Assembly: GCA_937951615.1 (NCBI GenBank)
Contig: CALFBH010000082.1
Coordinates: forward strand, 1 to 49,917
Direction of reading: 5' to 3'
DNA from: an uncultured Saprospiraceae bacterium
Lineage (GTDB): Bacteria > Bacteroidota > Bacteroidia > Chitinophagales > Saprospiraceae
DNA: 49,917 bases
Position numbers and translations under genes: made by a program. Under the pieces are notes generated by a model. That model searched no databases. It was not told the origin of the DNA and saw only the letters and a list, made by a program, of their open reading frames with translations. Positions 34,613-43,508 of the stretch are shown here, piece after piece. How positions within the stretch are numbered: the first letter of the stretch is position 1; every line of letters starts with the position of its first letter.

Positions 34613-36826
34613 TTAATTTCTATCAATAGGCGAACTGATGCCATTATTTTCTAGCCAAAGCAGCTTATCATTTCCACCTACATTGCCATCCAAATCCACA
34701 TCCGTATTGATGTAAAAGTCAAACATACCATTCGTAAGATCCCATAAATTTTTGTCTGTTCCATTGATGTCATATCCACTCAAATCGACAGTTTGATCAA
34801 AGTCTCCTGCATATAGTCCGTATTGTCCATTGGGAAGTGCTTTTTGTCCAGTTACAGCGGTCTCACTAGGAAGTGCTGTTCTGAAATCAAAATTAATTTC
34901 TCCATTGACAATAGGGACGGGATTAGCAGTCATAACTGCAATATGACTTCGATGCTCTACAACTATGTATAAGGAGGTTGTTGTCTGCAAGAGGCAATCT
35001 TCTTCTATTTCTATTTCTCCATTTGCGGATAGGATACCCGCAGCTCTGGCTACTTCTGTATTCTTATCTGTTCCTAGTCGAAATGAAACAAGTACCCAGT
35101 CCACCGCATCAGCCGTATAATCTGAACTTATCCAATCTATTCCTTCTGTTCCGAAATAATTCCAGGGACTTGCGTCATAGGGTTGTCCGGGAGGAGTTGG
35201 AGCGACTAAGCTATTAATAGGGGTCATGCCTGGCAATAATCCTCTGCTGTTGAGTCCGACGGACATTTTATCTGTGCTGCTGTCGTAAGGGCCTTCCAAC
35301 CAGAGACCTAGGATTATATCTACACAGGGCGAAACAGCTTCCTCTACCACCACTTGACGACTAGTTACAAAATTATTACAGTGAGGATAAGAGATCGTTA
35401 GCTCTGCCGTGTAATTGCCTATAGCATTCCAGGTAGCCGAAACAGGTGTACCTGAAGCAGTAGCTGGCATAGCACCTCCTGTAAATGTCCAGGTGTAAGT
35501 AGCGAGCGGATCAGGATTGCTGACCATAAAATCTACTGGAGCCTCAGTATAAGGAGTGCCCGAAGTAATCGAAAAACTGGAGGTATTACAAGGTGCCATC
35601 TCCACCGCCAGTGTAAACCAATCGCCATCCTGCAAATCTACACCAGTAAACGAAACTTTACCATTCGCAATGCTTCTACCTGTAATATGTATCTGGGCAT
35701 TACTAAAATTGCCATTATCACGATCAATCAGCAAGGCGAATTCGTCGGGATCAGCTGCTGTATTATAGCCTAATGACGTCAAATCAAAACTGACTGTCGT
35801 CAAGCCTATGTCACTTGATTCTGCTATACGCCACTCACGACTGATACGTTGTCCAACAACACCTGGCTTTTCTGTATTTTGAATACTCATTGCACCACCA
35901 TCATTTCCCCAAATCATATACTCGCCATTATCCAAATCATCTGGTGCTTCTATTCTGACAATATTGCCCTCATTTTCATTTCTGCTATTGGTTTGGTTGA
36001 GTAGCTGATTGTTTTGCATTCCTAAACCGGCAATATTATTGGGGTAACTGGCATAGCTATAATGATTGTGGTGTTCCACTGGTATTGTGATACCATATCG
36101 AACATTCAGATAAGTATGGACATCATTGAGTTCACTTGGTGTCAGAAAACGATCATAAATAATGATTTCTGCAATATCACCTTTCCAAAAATTACTACCA
36201 TTTACACCACCTGCTTTTCCAATGGAAGTGGCGTCGGCAATCGAATTTTCAAAATTAAAAGTCCAGGGCGGAGCTTGCATGGCATTTACATAAGCATCCA
36301 GATAAAAATCACTTTCTGCCTGAAAAGTCATTAAGGTTTTCTGCTCGTGCATGTCATAAGGCCAAAAAGCTGGTATGCTATTATCGTAAGTGAGTTGTCC
36401 GGACAATTTATGTCCAAACTTCATCACATCAGCAGACCCTATATGGGTAGCGAGATAATAAGATACATCGGTATCTTCTTTCGGGTTTACAACCATAAAA
36501 ATAGAACAGTCGCCTGATAATGCTGCCGTTGCGTCATTAAACTCCATCCATTGTGAAGTTCCGTTAAATCTTATCACTTTATGCCCATTGATTTCGTCTG
36601 CTACGGCTGTTGGGCGATTATTTGTCACAGGTTGGATCGCATCCATATTTCCGTCATTAATGGCAATCCAGGTATATACACCTCCACCATTTTCAATTAG
36701 GTTATTGTCTGAACGCAACCATAAGGCAAGGTCACTCTGTACGGCACCAGGAGCATTTTGTGCTTTGCTTAGATAAGGGGAAAGCAGATACAGAAAAATA
36801 GAGCATAGGATAGGGATGAATTTCAT
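34613..36826 (-). CDS. Secreted LamG/PKD protein with dockerin-like C-terminus
   Basis: The 737-residue protein begins with a signal peptide, MKFIPILCSIFLYLLSPYLSKAQ; an ATG at 36901 would add 25 unlikely residues. Residues about 30-240 are a laminin-G/concanavalin-like sandwich (DLALWLRSDNN; INGHKVIRFNGTSQWMEFND; GGVNGSNFWKGDIAEIIIYDRFLTPSELNDVHTYLNVRYGI). Next is a domain containing IVRIEAPDDLDNGEYMIWGNDGG; then a PKD fold (about 430-510; STPYTEAPVDFMVSNPDP). It ends with two dockerin-like calcium loops (GYDINGTDKNLWDLTNG and TDVDLDGNVGGNDKLLW). The tail lacks the usual Gly-rich/basic end of a type IX sorting signal, so the dockerin-like repeats may be its anchor. Likely a cell-surface or biofilm adhesin; ligand unknown. 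Confidence 0.85.
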   Translation of the reverse strand: MKFIPILCSIFLYLLSPYLSKAQNAPGAVQSDLALWLRSDNNLIENGGGVYTWIAINDGNMDAIQPVTNNRPTAVADEINGHKVIRFNGTSQWMEFNDATAALSGDCSIFMVVNPKEDTDVSYYLATHIGSADVMKFGHKLSGQLTYDNSIPAFWPYDMHEQKTLMTFQAESDFYLDAYVNAMQAPPWTFNFENSIADATSIGKAGGVNGSNFWKGDIAEIIIYDRFLTPSELNDVHTYLNVRYGITIPVEHHNHYSYASYPNNIAGLGMQNNQLLNQTNSRNENEGNIVRIEAPDDLDNGEYMIWGNDGGAMSIQNTEKPGVVGQRISREWRIAESSDIGLTTVSFDLTSLGYNTAADPDEFALLIDRDNGNFSNAQIHITGRSIANGKVSFTGVDLQDGDWFTLAVEMAPCNTSSFSITSGTPYTEAPVDFMVSNPDPLATYTWTFTGGAMPATASGTPVSATWNAIGNYTAELTISYPHCNNFVTSRQVVVEEAVSPCVDIILGLWLEGPYDSSTDKMSVGLNSRGLLPGMTPINSLVAPTPPGQPYDASPWNYFGTEGIDWISSDYTADAVDWVLVSFRLGTDKNTEVARAAGILSANGEIEIEEDCLLQTTTSLYIVVEHRSHIAVMTANPVPIVNGEINFDFRTALPSETAVTGQKALPNGQYGLYAGDFDQTVDLSGYDINGTDKNLWDLTNGMFDFYINTDVDLDGNVGGNDKLLWLENNGISSPIDRN

Positions 36827-37251
36827 AATTCTTTTCAGTAAATAGCCATTAACAAGGGGAAAGGGCTTGTACTTTTTCCATGTTAATGTACTCTTGAACA
36901 ATATGATATTAAAACTTCAAATTATAGGTAAGACGGTCGAAATGTTGTTTCTGGAAAAACAATTTTGTGACATGGATGTGCAGTAAACTTATTCGGTGGT
37001 AGATAGTAGGGGATTGTTCAATTGCTGGATAGCTTCATTGTCAAAAGAAGTTTTTTGCTTTGCAAAAAGAAAACTATTTTAAACTTATTACTAGACTTTA
37101 GACATTGGGGAATTAGGAAATTAGGGTCTATAAGTCGCTGCATTTTAAAACAACATTCGTCAGACGAGTATGCCCTAAAAAAAATTAGCGTTTATATTTT
37201 GGGCAAAGTTAGACGGATGCCCTTTTATCTTAATCTTGAACTTAAACTTAT
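36827..37251. other. Gap without a recognised gene
   Basis: No credible gene, promoter pair or repeat family member was found. Short open frames on the plus strand (for example near 37022) are Leu/Lys-rich and have no coding features. ATTCGTCAGACGAG at about 37165 resembles part of the MITE-A interior but is too short to call a copy. Confidence 0.5.
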
Positions 37252-37674
37252 TCAAGTCTTATAGGGATGTTGAATTGTAATCGTGTAGCTATTTTTAGTC
37301 GTTTTTTTAGCGGGGGTGATATGGTATTGAATGGTTTTGCGGGCAGCCTGTTTTGGCAGATGAAAATTAATACTGATTTTTTTGTGAAATTTGACTTTAA
37401 CGCCCCGATTCTTGGGTACTTCAAAACGTAGGAGACGGACAATTCTAGCAGCCTCTTCATTACAGCCATATCCCAGTCCACTAATCACCTTAGTCGCAAT
37501 AACCACCCCTTTATGGTTGATGGTATAATCTATTTTTACCTTTCCTTCTATTTTATGATCTAGTGCGTCCTTGGGATATTTAAGGTGTTTGCTCACAAAT
37601 TGGCGGATGGCTGTCATGCCACCAGGGTAACTTGGTTTTTTGATAAAGTGTTTTTCCTGCTTCGGTTTTTTCAT
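37252..37674 (-). CDS. TonB C-terminal domain protein (no membrane anchor)
   Basis: The 140-residue protein carries a TonB-C domain: PSYPGGMTAIRQFVSKHLKYPKDALDHKIEGKVKIDYTINHKGVV (about 14-58), with the YP-x-x-A and G-x-V-x-V-x-(F/Y) signature, then LGYGCNEEAARIVRLLRF. TonB-C normally grips the TonB box of outer-membrane receptors. Here there is no N-terminal membrane helix, Pro-rich spacer or signal peptide: the chain starts MKKPKQEKHFIKK. The 40-residue tail is Lys/Thr/Tyr-rich. It may be a cytoplasmic orphan, a truncated TonB, or part of a split protein. No ExbB/ExbD genes are nearby. Confidence 0.82.
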   Translation of the reverse strand: MKKPKQEKHFIKKPSYPGGMTAIRQFVSKHLKYPKDALDHKIEGKVKIDYTINHKGVVIATKVISGLGYGCNEEAARIVRLLRFEVPKNRGVKVKFHKKISINFHLPKQAARKTIQYHITPAKKTTKNSYTITIQHPYKT

Positions 37675-37755
37675 AGCCTTAAAATTAACAATTATTTGCG
37701 TATGTTGGAACTTATTGGGAAATGAATACGTTGGAGGAAAACAAATTAAATTCAG

Positions 37756-39579
37756 ATGAAAAATATATACAGGTTATTTGGAGTGTTAGATCGGTGGAAA
37801 CCCTACTACTTATTGTCTGGAATCTTGTTGATTATCGGGACGGTCATCGGTATGTTAGAGCCTAAAGTATTACAAATTGCTATTGATGGAGTGGTTACTT
37901 TTTTTATAAATAATGGAGAAACCACGCCCACCAATGATTGGGTTGCTAATGCCTTGTATAATTTGTTGCCTGCGATTCGGATGGATAATCTGCTCTTTGT
38001 GCTGGCTTGCACAGGTGGCTTGTTTGCCGGAATTGCCGTTGCACGGGCTGGGTTTCGATTTGCTGCTGCGGTCATTACTGCCAACAGTACAGAGAAAGCA
38101 GTTAAAAACTTGCGGGACACTTTATTTACACATATTCAGGCGATGCCTGCTGCTTATTTCAATGAAACGTCTTCGGGTGATTTGATTCAGCGTTGTACTG
38201 GTGATATAGATACGATTCGGGGTTTTATCGGGCAGCAGGTCGTACAGATGATTAGTTTTACAGCACTTTTTTTTGGTGCTTTTTTTATGATGTATATGGT
38301 GTATCCCAAAGCTGCTTATGTATCTATTGCATTAGCACCCATTATTCTGGGAACATCTGTTTGGTTTTTCAAAAAAGAAGCAACACTCTGGAAAACACAT
38401 GAAGCAGAACAGGATAAACTCACCTCCATTATACAAGAAAATTTGTCGGGTATTCGGGTGGTGAAGGCTTTCGCCAATGAAGGACATGAGAATCAGAAAT
38501 TTGATAAACAGAATGATGAAAAGCTGAAAATTGGAATTAAACAGGTTGATTTGCATACTGTATTTTGGCCTTTGTCCGATTTCCTGGTCAATGCGCAGAT
38601 TATCATCGGCGTGACGGCTGCTGGATATTTTACGCTGATGCAGCAACTGACGATTGGCGAATTTGCTGCCTTTTTTACGTATTCGATTATGGTTGCCTGG
38701 CCTATGCGGGCAGTTGGGCGTATCATGTCGCAAATGGGCATGGCAGTTGTCGCGATGGAACGAATTGCTCAAATTCTGGATGCTGAAGAAGAAAATTATG
38801 AAGGCAGTATTTCTACAGAACAAGCCATTCTGGGCGAGATTGAATTTAAAAATGTCAGCTTCAAATACAATAAAGACGAGGAAATTTACGCGCTGAAAAA
38901 TATTAGTTTCCACATTAAAAAAGGAGAAAAAATTGCTTTCCTTGGTCCTACGGGTTCTGGAAAATCGACAGTGATTGCCCTGCTGGCTCGCTTCTACGAA
39001 CCCGATGAAGGCGAAATATTATTGGATGGTCAGCCACTTCATTTATACCATAAAAAACACCTGCGCAGCAGTCTTGGTATTGTACATCAAAAGCCATTTT
39101 TATTTTCTACCAGTATTGAAGCGAACATTGCCTACACACAGCCTGATGCACAAAAAGGCATCGTCTATGATGTTGCCAAAGCTGCTACCGTAGATACTTT
39201 TATTGACAAAATGAGTAAAGGCTACGAAACACAGGTCGGCGAAAAAGGTGTAACACTCTCTGGCGGACAAAAACAGCGCGTTGCCCTAGCTCGCACCCTA
39301 TTGAGTACACCAAATATCTTGATTCTCGATGATGCCACTTCTGCGGTAGATACCGAAACGGAATACACCATTCAGCAGGCATTAAAAGAAAAGATGGCTG
39401 GAAAAACCAGCATCATCATTGCACACCGCCTCACTGCGGTACAGGATGCCGACCGGCTTTTTGTATTTGAAAAGGGAGAAATTACGGAATCAGGAAAACA
39501 CGATGACCTGCTGACGCAAAACGGTTTTTATAAAAAGGTCTATGATATACAGGTCGCTATCGAGGACGACATTTTGTAA
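37756..39579 (+). CDS. ABC exporter half-transporter, degenerate Walker B subunit
   Basis: The 607-residue half-transporter has a six-helix exporter domain (about 1-330) and a nucleotide-binding domain (about 360-600). Walker A is GPTGSGKST (about 397-405), the signature is intact (LSGGQKQRVALARTLL, about 500) and Walker B is ILILDDATSAVDT (about 520), where the catalytic Glu is replaced by Asp. The switch His is present in IIIAHRL. This matches the asymmetric chain of heterodimeric exporters such as LmrC/TM287. Substrate is unknown; such pairs export drugs or lipids. The partner at 39868 lies 288 bases downstream. Confidence 0.93.
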   Translation: MKNIYRLFGVLDRWKPYYLLSGILLIIGTVIGMLEPKVLQIAIDGVVTFFINNGETTPTNDWVANALYNLLPAIRMDNLLFVLACTGGLFAGIAVARAGFRFAAAVITANSTEKAVKNLRDTLFTHIQAMPAAYFNETSSGDLIQRCTGDIDTIRGFIGQQVVQMISFTALFFGAFFMMYMVYPKAAYVSIALAPIILGTSVWFFKKEATLWKTHEAEQDKLTSIIQENLSGIRVVKAFANEGHENQKFDKQNDEKLKIGIKQVDLHTVFWPLSDFLVNAQIIIGVTAAGYFTLMQQLTIGEFAAFFTYSIMVAWPMRAVGRIMSQMGMAVVAMERIAQILDAEEENYEGSISTEQAILGEIEFKNVSFKYNKDEEIYALKNISFHIKKGEKIAFLGPTGSGKSTVIALLARFYEPDEGEILLDGQPLHLYHKKHLRSSLGIVHQKPFLFSTSIEANIAYTQPDAQKGIVYDVAKAATVDTFIDKMSKGYETQVGEKGVTLSGGQKQRVALARTLLSTPNILILDDATSAVDTETEYTIQQALKEKMAGKTSIIIAHRLTAVQDADRLFVFEKGEITESGKHDDLLTQNGFYKKVYDIQVAIEDDIL

Positions 39580-39665
39580 ATGTATCCCAAACATTCCTGT
39601 CTGGAACTGGGTAGTGTGGTAATTGGGTATTAGGAGATTTTTTTCAAAAACAATCACGGCGTAGT

Positions 39666-39821
39666 GCCTCACCCCCCAGCCCCTCTCCAATCTTCGATGG
39701 AGAGGGGAGTTTAGGGCTTAGTGTCTTGGACACTAAAGAAAAAAAGTCCAGCAAGTCCGCGTAGCAGGACGCGCGCAGGCGCAGTTCCTCTCCACCGAAG
39801 GATGGAGAGGCTAGGTGAGGC
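39666..39821. repeat. CCTCTCC-type palindromic element between ABC genes
   Basis: Outer arms GCCTCACC and GGTGAGGC enclose two hairpins, CCCCTCTCCA/TGGAGAGGGG and CCTCTCCA/TGGAGAGG, and the small palindrome AGTGTCTTGGACACT. The element is of a style common in Bacteroidota (recollection). It lies between the two subunits of a likely heterodimer and may attenuate the operon. Confidence 0.75.
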
Positions 39822-39867
39822 AACTCATAATAACACCCAAGCAATTGAATAATGAAACAATCAAACA

Positions 39868-41706
39868 ATGCAACAAGCACAAGATAAAGAATTTACACAG
39901 CAGCGAGCCTTATGGCCTTTTATGAAAAGGATGCTCGGCTATTGTCTGCGCTATAAAAAATGGTTTTACGGATTCCTGTTTTGGATATCCGTGGTTGCCA
40001 TTGCAGACGCTATCTATCCTTTGATTTTGCTGAACATGATTGATGCTTACCTCACACCACAAGTGGAAATGATATGGGAAGCAAAACAGCAGGGAAGGAC
40101 AGCCGATGTTGATTATTCGCGAATTTGGTATTATGCCGGATTATTTTTCTTGGCTGGTTTTATTCAGTCGATTGGCGTCTATTTCTTTGTAAAGCAGGCG
40201 GGGCGTATCCGTGAGTATGTGATTTTTGAATTGAGAAAAGACATGTTTCGCAAACTGCAAAAACTATCTTTTTCGTTCTACGACAAATCTGCTTCGGGTT
40301 GGTTACTAAGTCGCTTAACTTCAGATGTGGATAGGGTAGCGGAGGTCATTTCCTGGGGACTGGTGGATGCTATGTGGGGTTTCACCATTATGTTTTTCTC
40401 GATTGGAGCAATGCTGACGTACAGTTGGAAACTAGCTTTGATTGTATTGATTGCCATTCCAATTATGCTGGTGGCATCCATTAAAATAAGAATGTTGGTC
40501 TTACAATATTCGCGTAGCGCAAGAAAAATAAATAGCGAACTGACTGCTTTTTATAGTGAGCACATCAATGGTGTTATAGTCAATAAAAGTACAGGGCAGG
40601 AAGTTCGTGTCGGGCACAATTTTCGTGGTTTGAGTGGCAATATGCTCAAGTCTTCCTATCGGGCTTCTTACTACACAGCGATGTATATGCCTGTCATCAT
40701 TATGATTGGTTCTTTGTCGGCAGCATTGGTGGTTTATTTTGGGGGTAAAATGGCGATTGCAATTCCAGCAGGTATCACCATAGGAATCTTGGCAGCTTCC
40801 TTTGATTATGCCACTAAAATATTTCTGCCCATCATAGATATTTCCATGTTTTATGCACGGGCGCAGGGTTCTCTGTCGGCAGGAGAGCGGATTTTCTCAC
40901 TGATTGACGAAGCAACACTGATTCAGGAAAGGACTGGTGTGACAGATTTTAATCGGATTAATGGTCGCTTAGAGTTTCGTGATTTGGATTTTTATTATGA
41001 AAAAAGTAATCCCGTTCTCGAAAATTTCAACCTGACCATAGAGGCTGGCCAGTCTATTGCCTTAGTCGGTGCAACAGGAGAGGGGAAATCTACCATTGCC
41101 AACCTAGTCTGCCGTTTCTACGAACCCACCGAAGGGCAATTGCTGATAGATGGCATGGATTATCAGGACAAAAGCCTGAGTAGTCTGCGGAGTCAGTTGG
41201 GCGTGGTATTACAAACGCCTCATTTGTTTTCAGGTACGATTCGACAAAATATTGCCTATGGCAAACAAGACGCGACCGACGAAGCCATTCACACTGCATT
41301 GCGACAAGCAGGCGGCGAAGTATTTATTGAACGGCTGGATGAATTAGTAGGAGAGGAGGGCAACCAACTCTCTCTTGGCGAAAAACAATTGATTTCTTTT
41401 GCTCGTGCCGTCCTTGCCGACCCGCGTATTTTTATCATGGATGAAGCAACTTCTTCGATTGATACGCTCACAGAAGCCCGCATACAAAAGGGCATTCAGC
41501 GGGTCTTAGAAGGTAGAACATCTATCGTCATCGCCCATCGACTAAGTACGATTCGGCATTGTGACCGGATTTTAGTCATCGAAAAAGGAAAGATTACAGA
41601 AGATGGGCCGCATCAGACTTTGATGACTCAAAAAGGAAAGTACTACGAATTGTATACCCGACAACTCAGGGAAGAGCGCTTGGAGGAATTGGTGCAGGTG
41701 GAGTGA
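39868..41706 (+). CDS. ABC exporter half-transporter, degenerate signature subunit
   Basis: The 612-residue protein also has six predicted helices (about 25-330) and an ATPase domain. Walker A is GATGEGKST (about 401-409) and Walker B FIMDEATSSIDT keeps the catalytic Glu. The signature is altered to LSLGEKQLISFARAV (about 501), with Gly and Gln of LSGGQ changed. In a heterodimer with the 37756 protein this gives one canonical site (this Walker A/B with the partner's LSGGQ) and one degenerate site (the partner's Asp with LSLGE), as known for LmrCD/TM287-288-type exporters. The two proteins therefore probably form one transporter. Substrate unknown. Confidence 0.93.
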   Translation: MQQAQDKEFTQQRALWPFMKRMLGYCLRYKKWFYGFLFWISVVAIADAIYPLILLNMIDAYLTPQVEMIWEAKQQGRTADVDYSRIWYYAGLFFLAGFIQSIGVYFFVKQAGRIREYVIFELRKDMFRKLQKLSFSFYDKSASGWLLSRLTSDVDRVAEVISWGLVDAMWGFTIMFFSIGAMLTYSWKLALIVLIAIPIMLVASIKIRMLVLQYSRSARKINSELTAFYSEHINGVIVNKSTGQEVRVGHNFRGLSGNMLKSSYRASYYTAMYMPVIIMIGSLSAALVVYFGGKMAIAIPAGITIGILAASFDYATKIFLPIIDISMFYARAQGSLSAGERIFSLIDEATLIQERTGVTDFNRINGRLEFRDLDFYYEKSNPVLENFNLTIEAGQSIALVGATGEGKSTIANLVCRFYEPTEGQLLIDGMDYQDKSLSSLRSQLGVVLQTPHLFSGTIRQNIAYGKQDATDEAIHTALRQAGGEVFIERLDELVGEEGNQLSLGEKQLISFARAVLADPRIFIMDEATSSIDTLTEARIQKGIQRVLEGRTSIVIAHRLSTIRHCDRILVIEKGKITEDGPHQTLMTQKGKYYELYTRQLREERLEELVQVE

Positions 41707-41824
41707 TGACTTATATTTAGGTCGATGGTCAGCAGTCGATGGCTATTTTTAAGTTTCTAAGCCATTTTGGGGGGCATTTTACATATAAAGCTCAAGTGTA
41801 AAATAATAATTCTACTTTTATACC

Positions 41825-43126
41825 ATGACTTTCTACAATCCAAGTATCGAGACACTCCCACTAGAAAAACTAAGGGCTTTACAAAACAGCCGCCTCAAAA
41901 CTATGCTACAACGCCAGTATGAGCAGATACCTTTTTATAAAAAACTGTTTGATGAAAAAGGAATACATCCTAAGGACATCAAAGGGGTAGAAGATTTGCA
42001 TTTGCTGCCATTTACCCGAAAGGAGGATTTGCGGGACAATTATCCCTATAAAATGTTTGCCACGCCCATGCAGGAAGTCAGAAGAATTCATGCTTCTAGT
42101 GGCACGACAGGCAAACCGACCGTAGTGGGCTATACGCATAATGACTTGGAAATATTTGATGAAGTGGTGGCGCGGTCATTGGTGTGTGCGGGGGCAAGAC
42201 CGGGCATGAAATTGCATAATGCTTATGGCTATGGTTTGTTTACGGGCGGGCTAGGTATGCATGGTGGCGCGACTAAGCTGGGCATGGCAGTCATTCCAGT
42301 TTCAGGTGGCATGACGGATCGGCAATTGACCATCTTGCAGGACTTCAAGCCGGAGGTGATGTGCTGCACCCCTTCTTATGCTCAAACGCTGGCAGAAGAA
42401 TGTAAAAAACGCGGTATTGATACCAAAGAATTGGCGGTCAAGTATGCCGTTCTTGGTGCTGAGCCCTGGACTGAAACTATCCGTCGACAGGTGGAAGCTG
42501 GGCTAGATGTCACGGCAACCAATATATATGGACTGAGTGAGATTATTGGACCTGGTGTATCGCAGGAAGATTTTGAAGAAAAAGGAACGGGCAGCTATAT
42601 CTGGGAAGACCATTTTTTCCCGGAAATCGTGGATAGAGATACTGGAAAACCATTGCCTTACGGCGAAGAAGGCGTCTTGGTGTTTAGCACAATTACAAAA
42701 GAAGCTTTTCCATTGCTGCGCTACTGGACGAATGATATTTGTTCTATTAATTATGATAAAAATGCCAAACGGACGCACATCAAAATGTCGTCCATCAAAG
42801 GTCGGGCAGATGATATGTTGATTATTCGGGGTGTCAATTTATTTTACACGCAAGTGGAAGAAGTGATTGAACAGTTTGATTTTCTGATTCCCAATTATCA
42901 ACTTATCGTAAAGCGGGAAGGTACGATGGACAAGGTGCAGGTGCGCGTAGAAGTAGCCGAGGGTGCAGATCCTGCTGATGCTGCTTTACAGCAACAACTT
43001 CATCAGAAAATCAAAAACACCATTGGTTTGTCGATGGATATTCAGTTGGAGGTTTTGGGGAGTATTCCCAGGAGTCAGGGCGGGAAGTTGAAACGGGTGA
43101 TTGATGAACGAAGTGTAGTTTTCTGA
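41825..43126 (+). CDS. paaK: Phenylacetate--CoA ligase family protein
   Basis: The 433-residue adenylate-forming enzyme would activate phenylacetate, or a related aryl acid, to its CoA thioester. Motifs are RRIHASSGTTGKPTVVGYTHND (about 88-109, P-loop), YGYGLFTGGLGMHGG (about 137), NIYGLSEIIGPGVSQE (about 236-251), KMSSIKGRADDMLIIRGVNLFYTQVEEV (about 318-345) and the C-terminal QGGKLKRV (catalytic Lys). The full length and these motifs are diagnostic of the PaaK family. No other phenylacetate-degradation genes are nearby, so the physiological acid is uncertain. Its last codons are part of a 76-base tandem duplication that continues downstream. Confidence 0.9.
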   Translation: MTFYNPSIETLPLEKLRALQNSRLKTMLQRQYEQIPFYKKLFDEKGIHPKDIKGVEDLHLLPFTRKEDLRDNYPYKMFATPMQEVRRIHASSGTTGKPTVVGYTHNDLEIFDEVVARSLVCAGARPGMKLHNAYGYGLFTGGLGMHGGATKLGMAVIPVSGGMTDRQLTILQDFKPEVMCCTPSYAQTLAEECKKRGIDTKELAVKYAVLGAEPWTETIRRQVEAGLDVTATNIYGLSEIIGPGVSQEDFEEKGTGSYIWEDHFFPEIVDRDTGKPLPYGEEGVLVFSTITKEAFPLLRYWTNDICSINYDKNAKRTHIKMSSIKGRADDMLIIRGVNLFYTQVEEVIEQFDFLIPNYQLIVKREGTMDKVQVRVEVAEGADPADAALQQQLHQKIKNTIGLSMDIQLEVLGSIPRSQGGKLKRVIDERSVVF

Positions 43127-43258
43127 AAGAAAACCAGAAGTCCAGTGGACTTCTGACGCAGTGAACCGCGATAGCGGGCGGGATAGCCTTGTAGTTTTCT
43201 GAAAGAAAACCAGAAGTCCAGTGTACTTCTGACGCAGTGAACCGCGATAGCGGGCGGA
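43115..43258. repeat. 76-bp tandem duplication overlapping the paaK 3' end
   Basis: The stretch 43115-43181, starting with the final paaK codons and stop, is repeated at 43191-43258 with two base changes; the period is 76. Each unit contains CAGAAGTCCA/TGGACTTCTG, a 10-bp perfect palindromic arm in copy 1 that is broken by one base in copy 2. Confidence 0.9.
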
Positions 43259-43508
43259 ATCAGCTATTTTTTCAACAGGCTTTAATTATCAGAACCTTAC
43301 ACTTTTCAATTAATTATCTGTGGCGAAATCTACCCTAAAACGTATAGATTCCGCCACCAATAACCAGCCGTACAGGCTGCTTTAGCTGCCTACACAATGA
43401 GTTTTTGAATTTGTATTTGCCATCCCTCGCCTCATTTCTATAAGGACGCCCTTCCCGCGTGTAGTTTTTGAATTTGTATTTGACGTTTGAATTTGAATTT
43501 TAAATCCC
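43259..43508. other. Gap before the receptor gene
   Basis: No gene. The word GTTTTTGAATTTGTATTTG occurs at about 43400 and 43463, and GAATTTGAATTTTAAATCCC precedes the receptor stop codon. No terminator of standard form was found. Confidence 0.5.

Noticed and set aside
37160-37180. Third copy of MITE-A
   Set aside because: Only about 12-14 bases resemble the interior arm; no termini or second arm are present.
37022-37264. 80-residue open frame on the plus strand
   Set aside because: It overlaps the end of the TonB-C gene on the other strand, is Leu/Lys-rich without domain features, and has no promoter.
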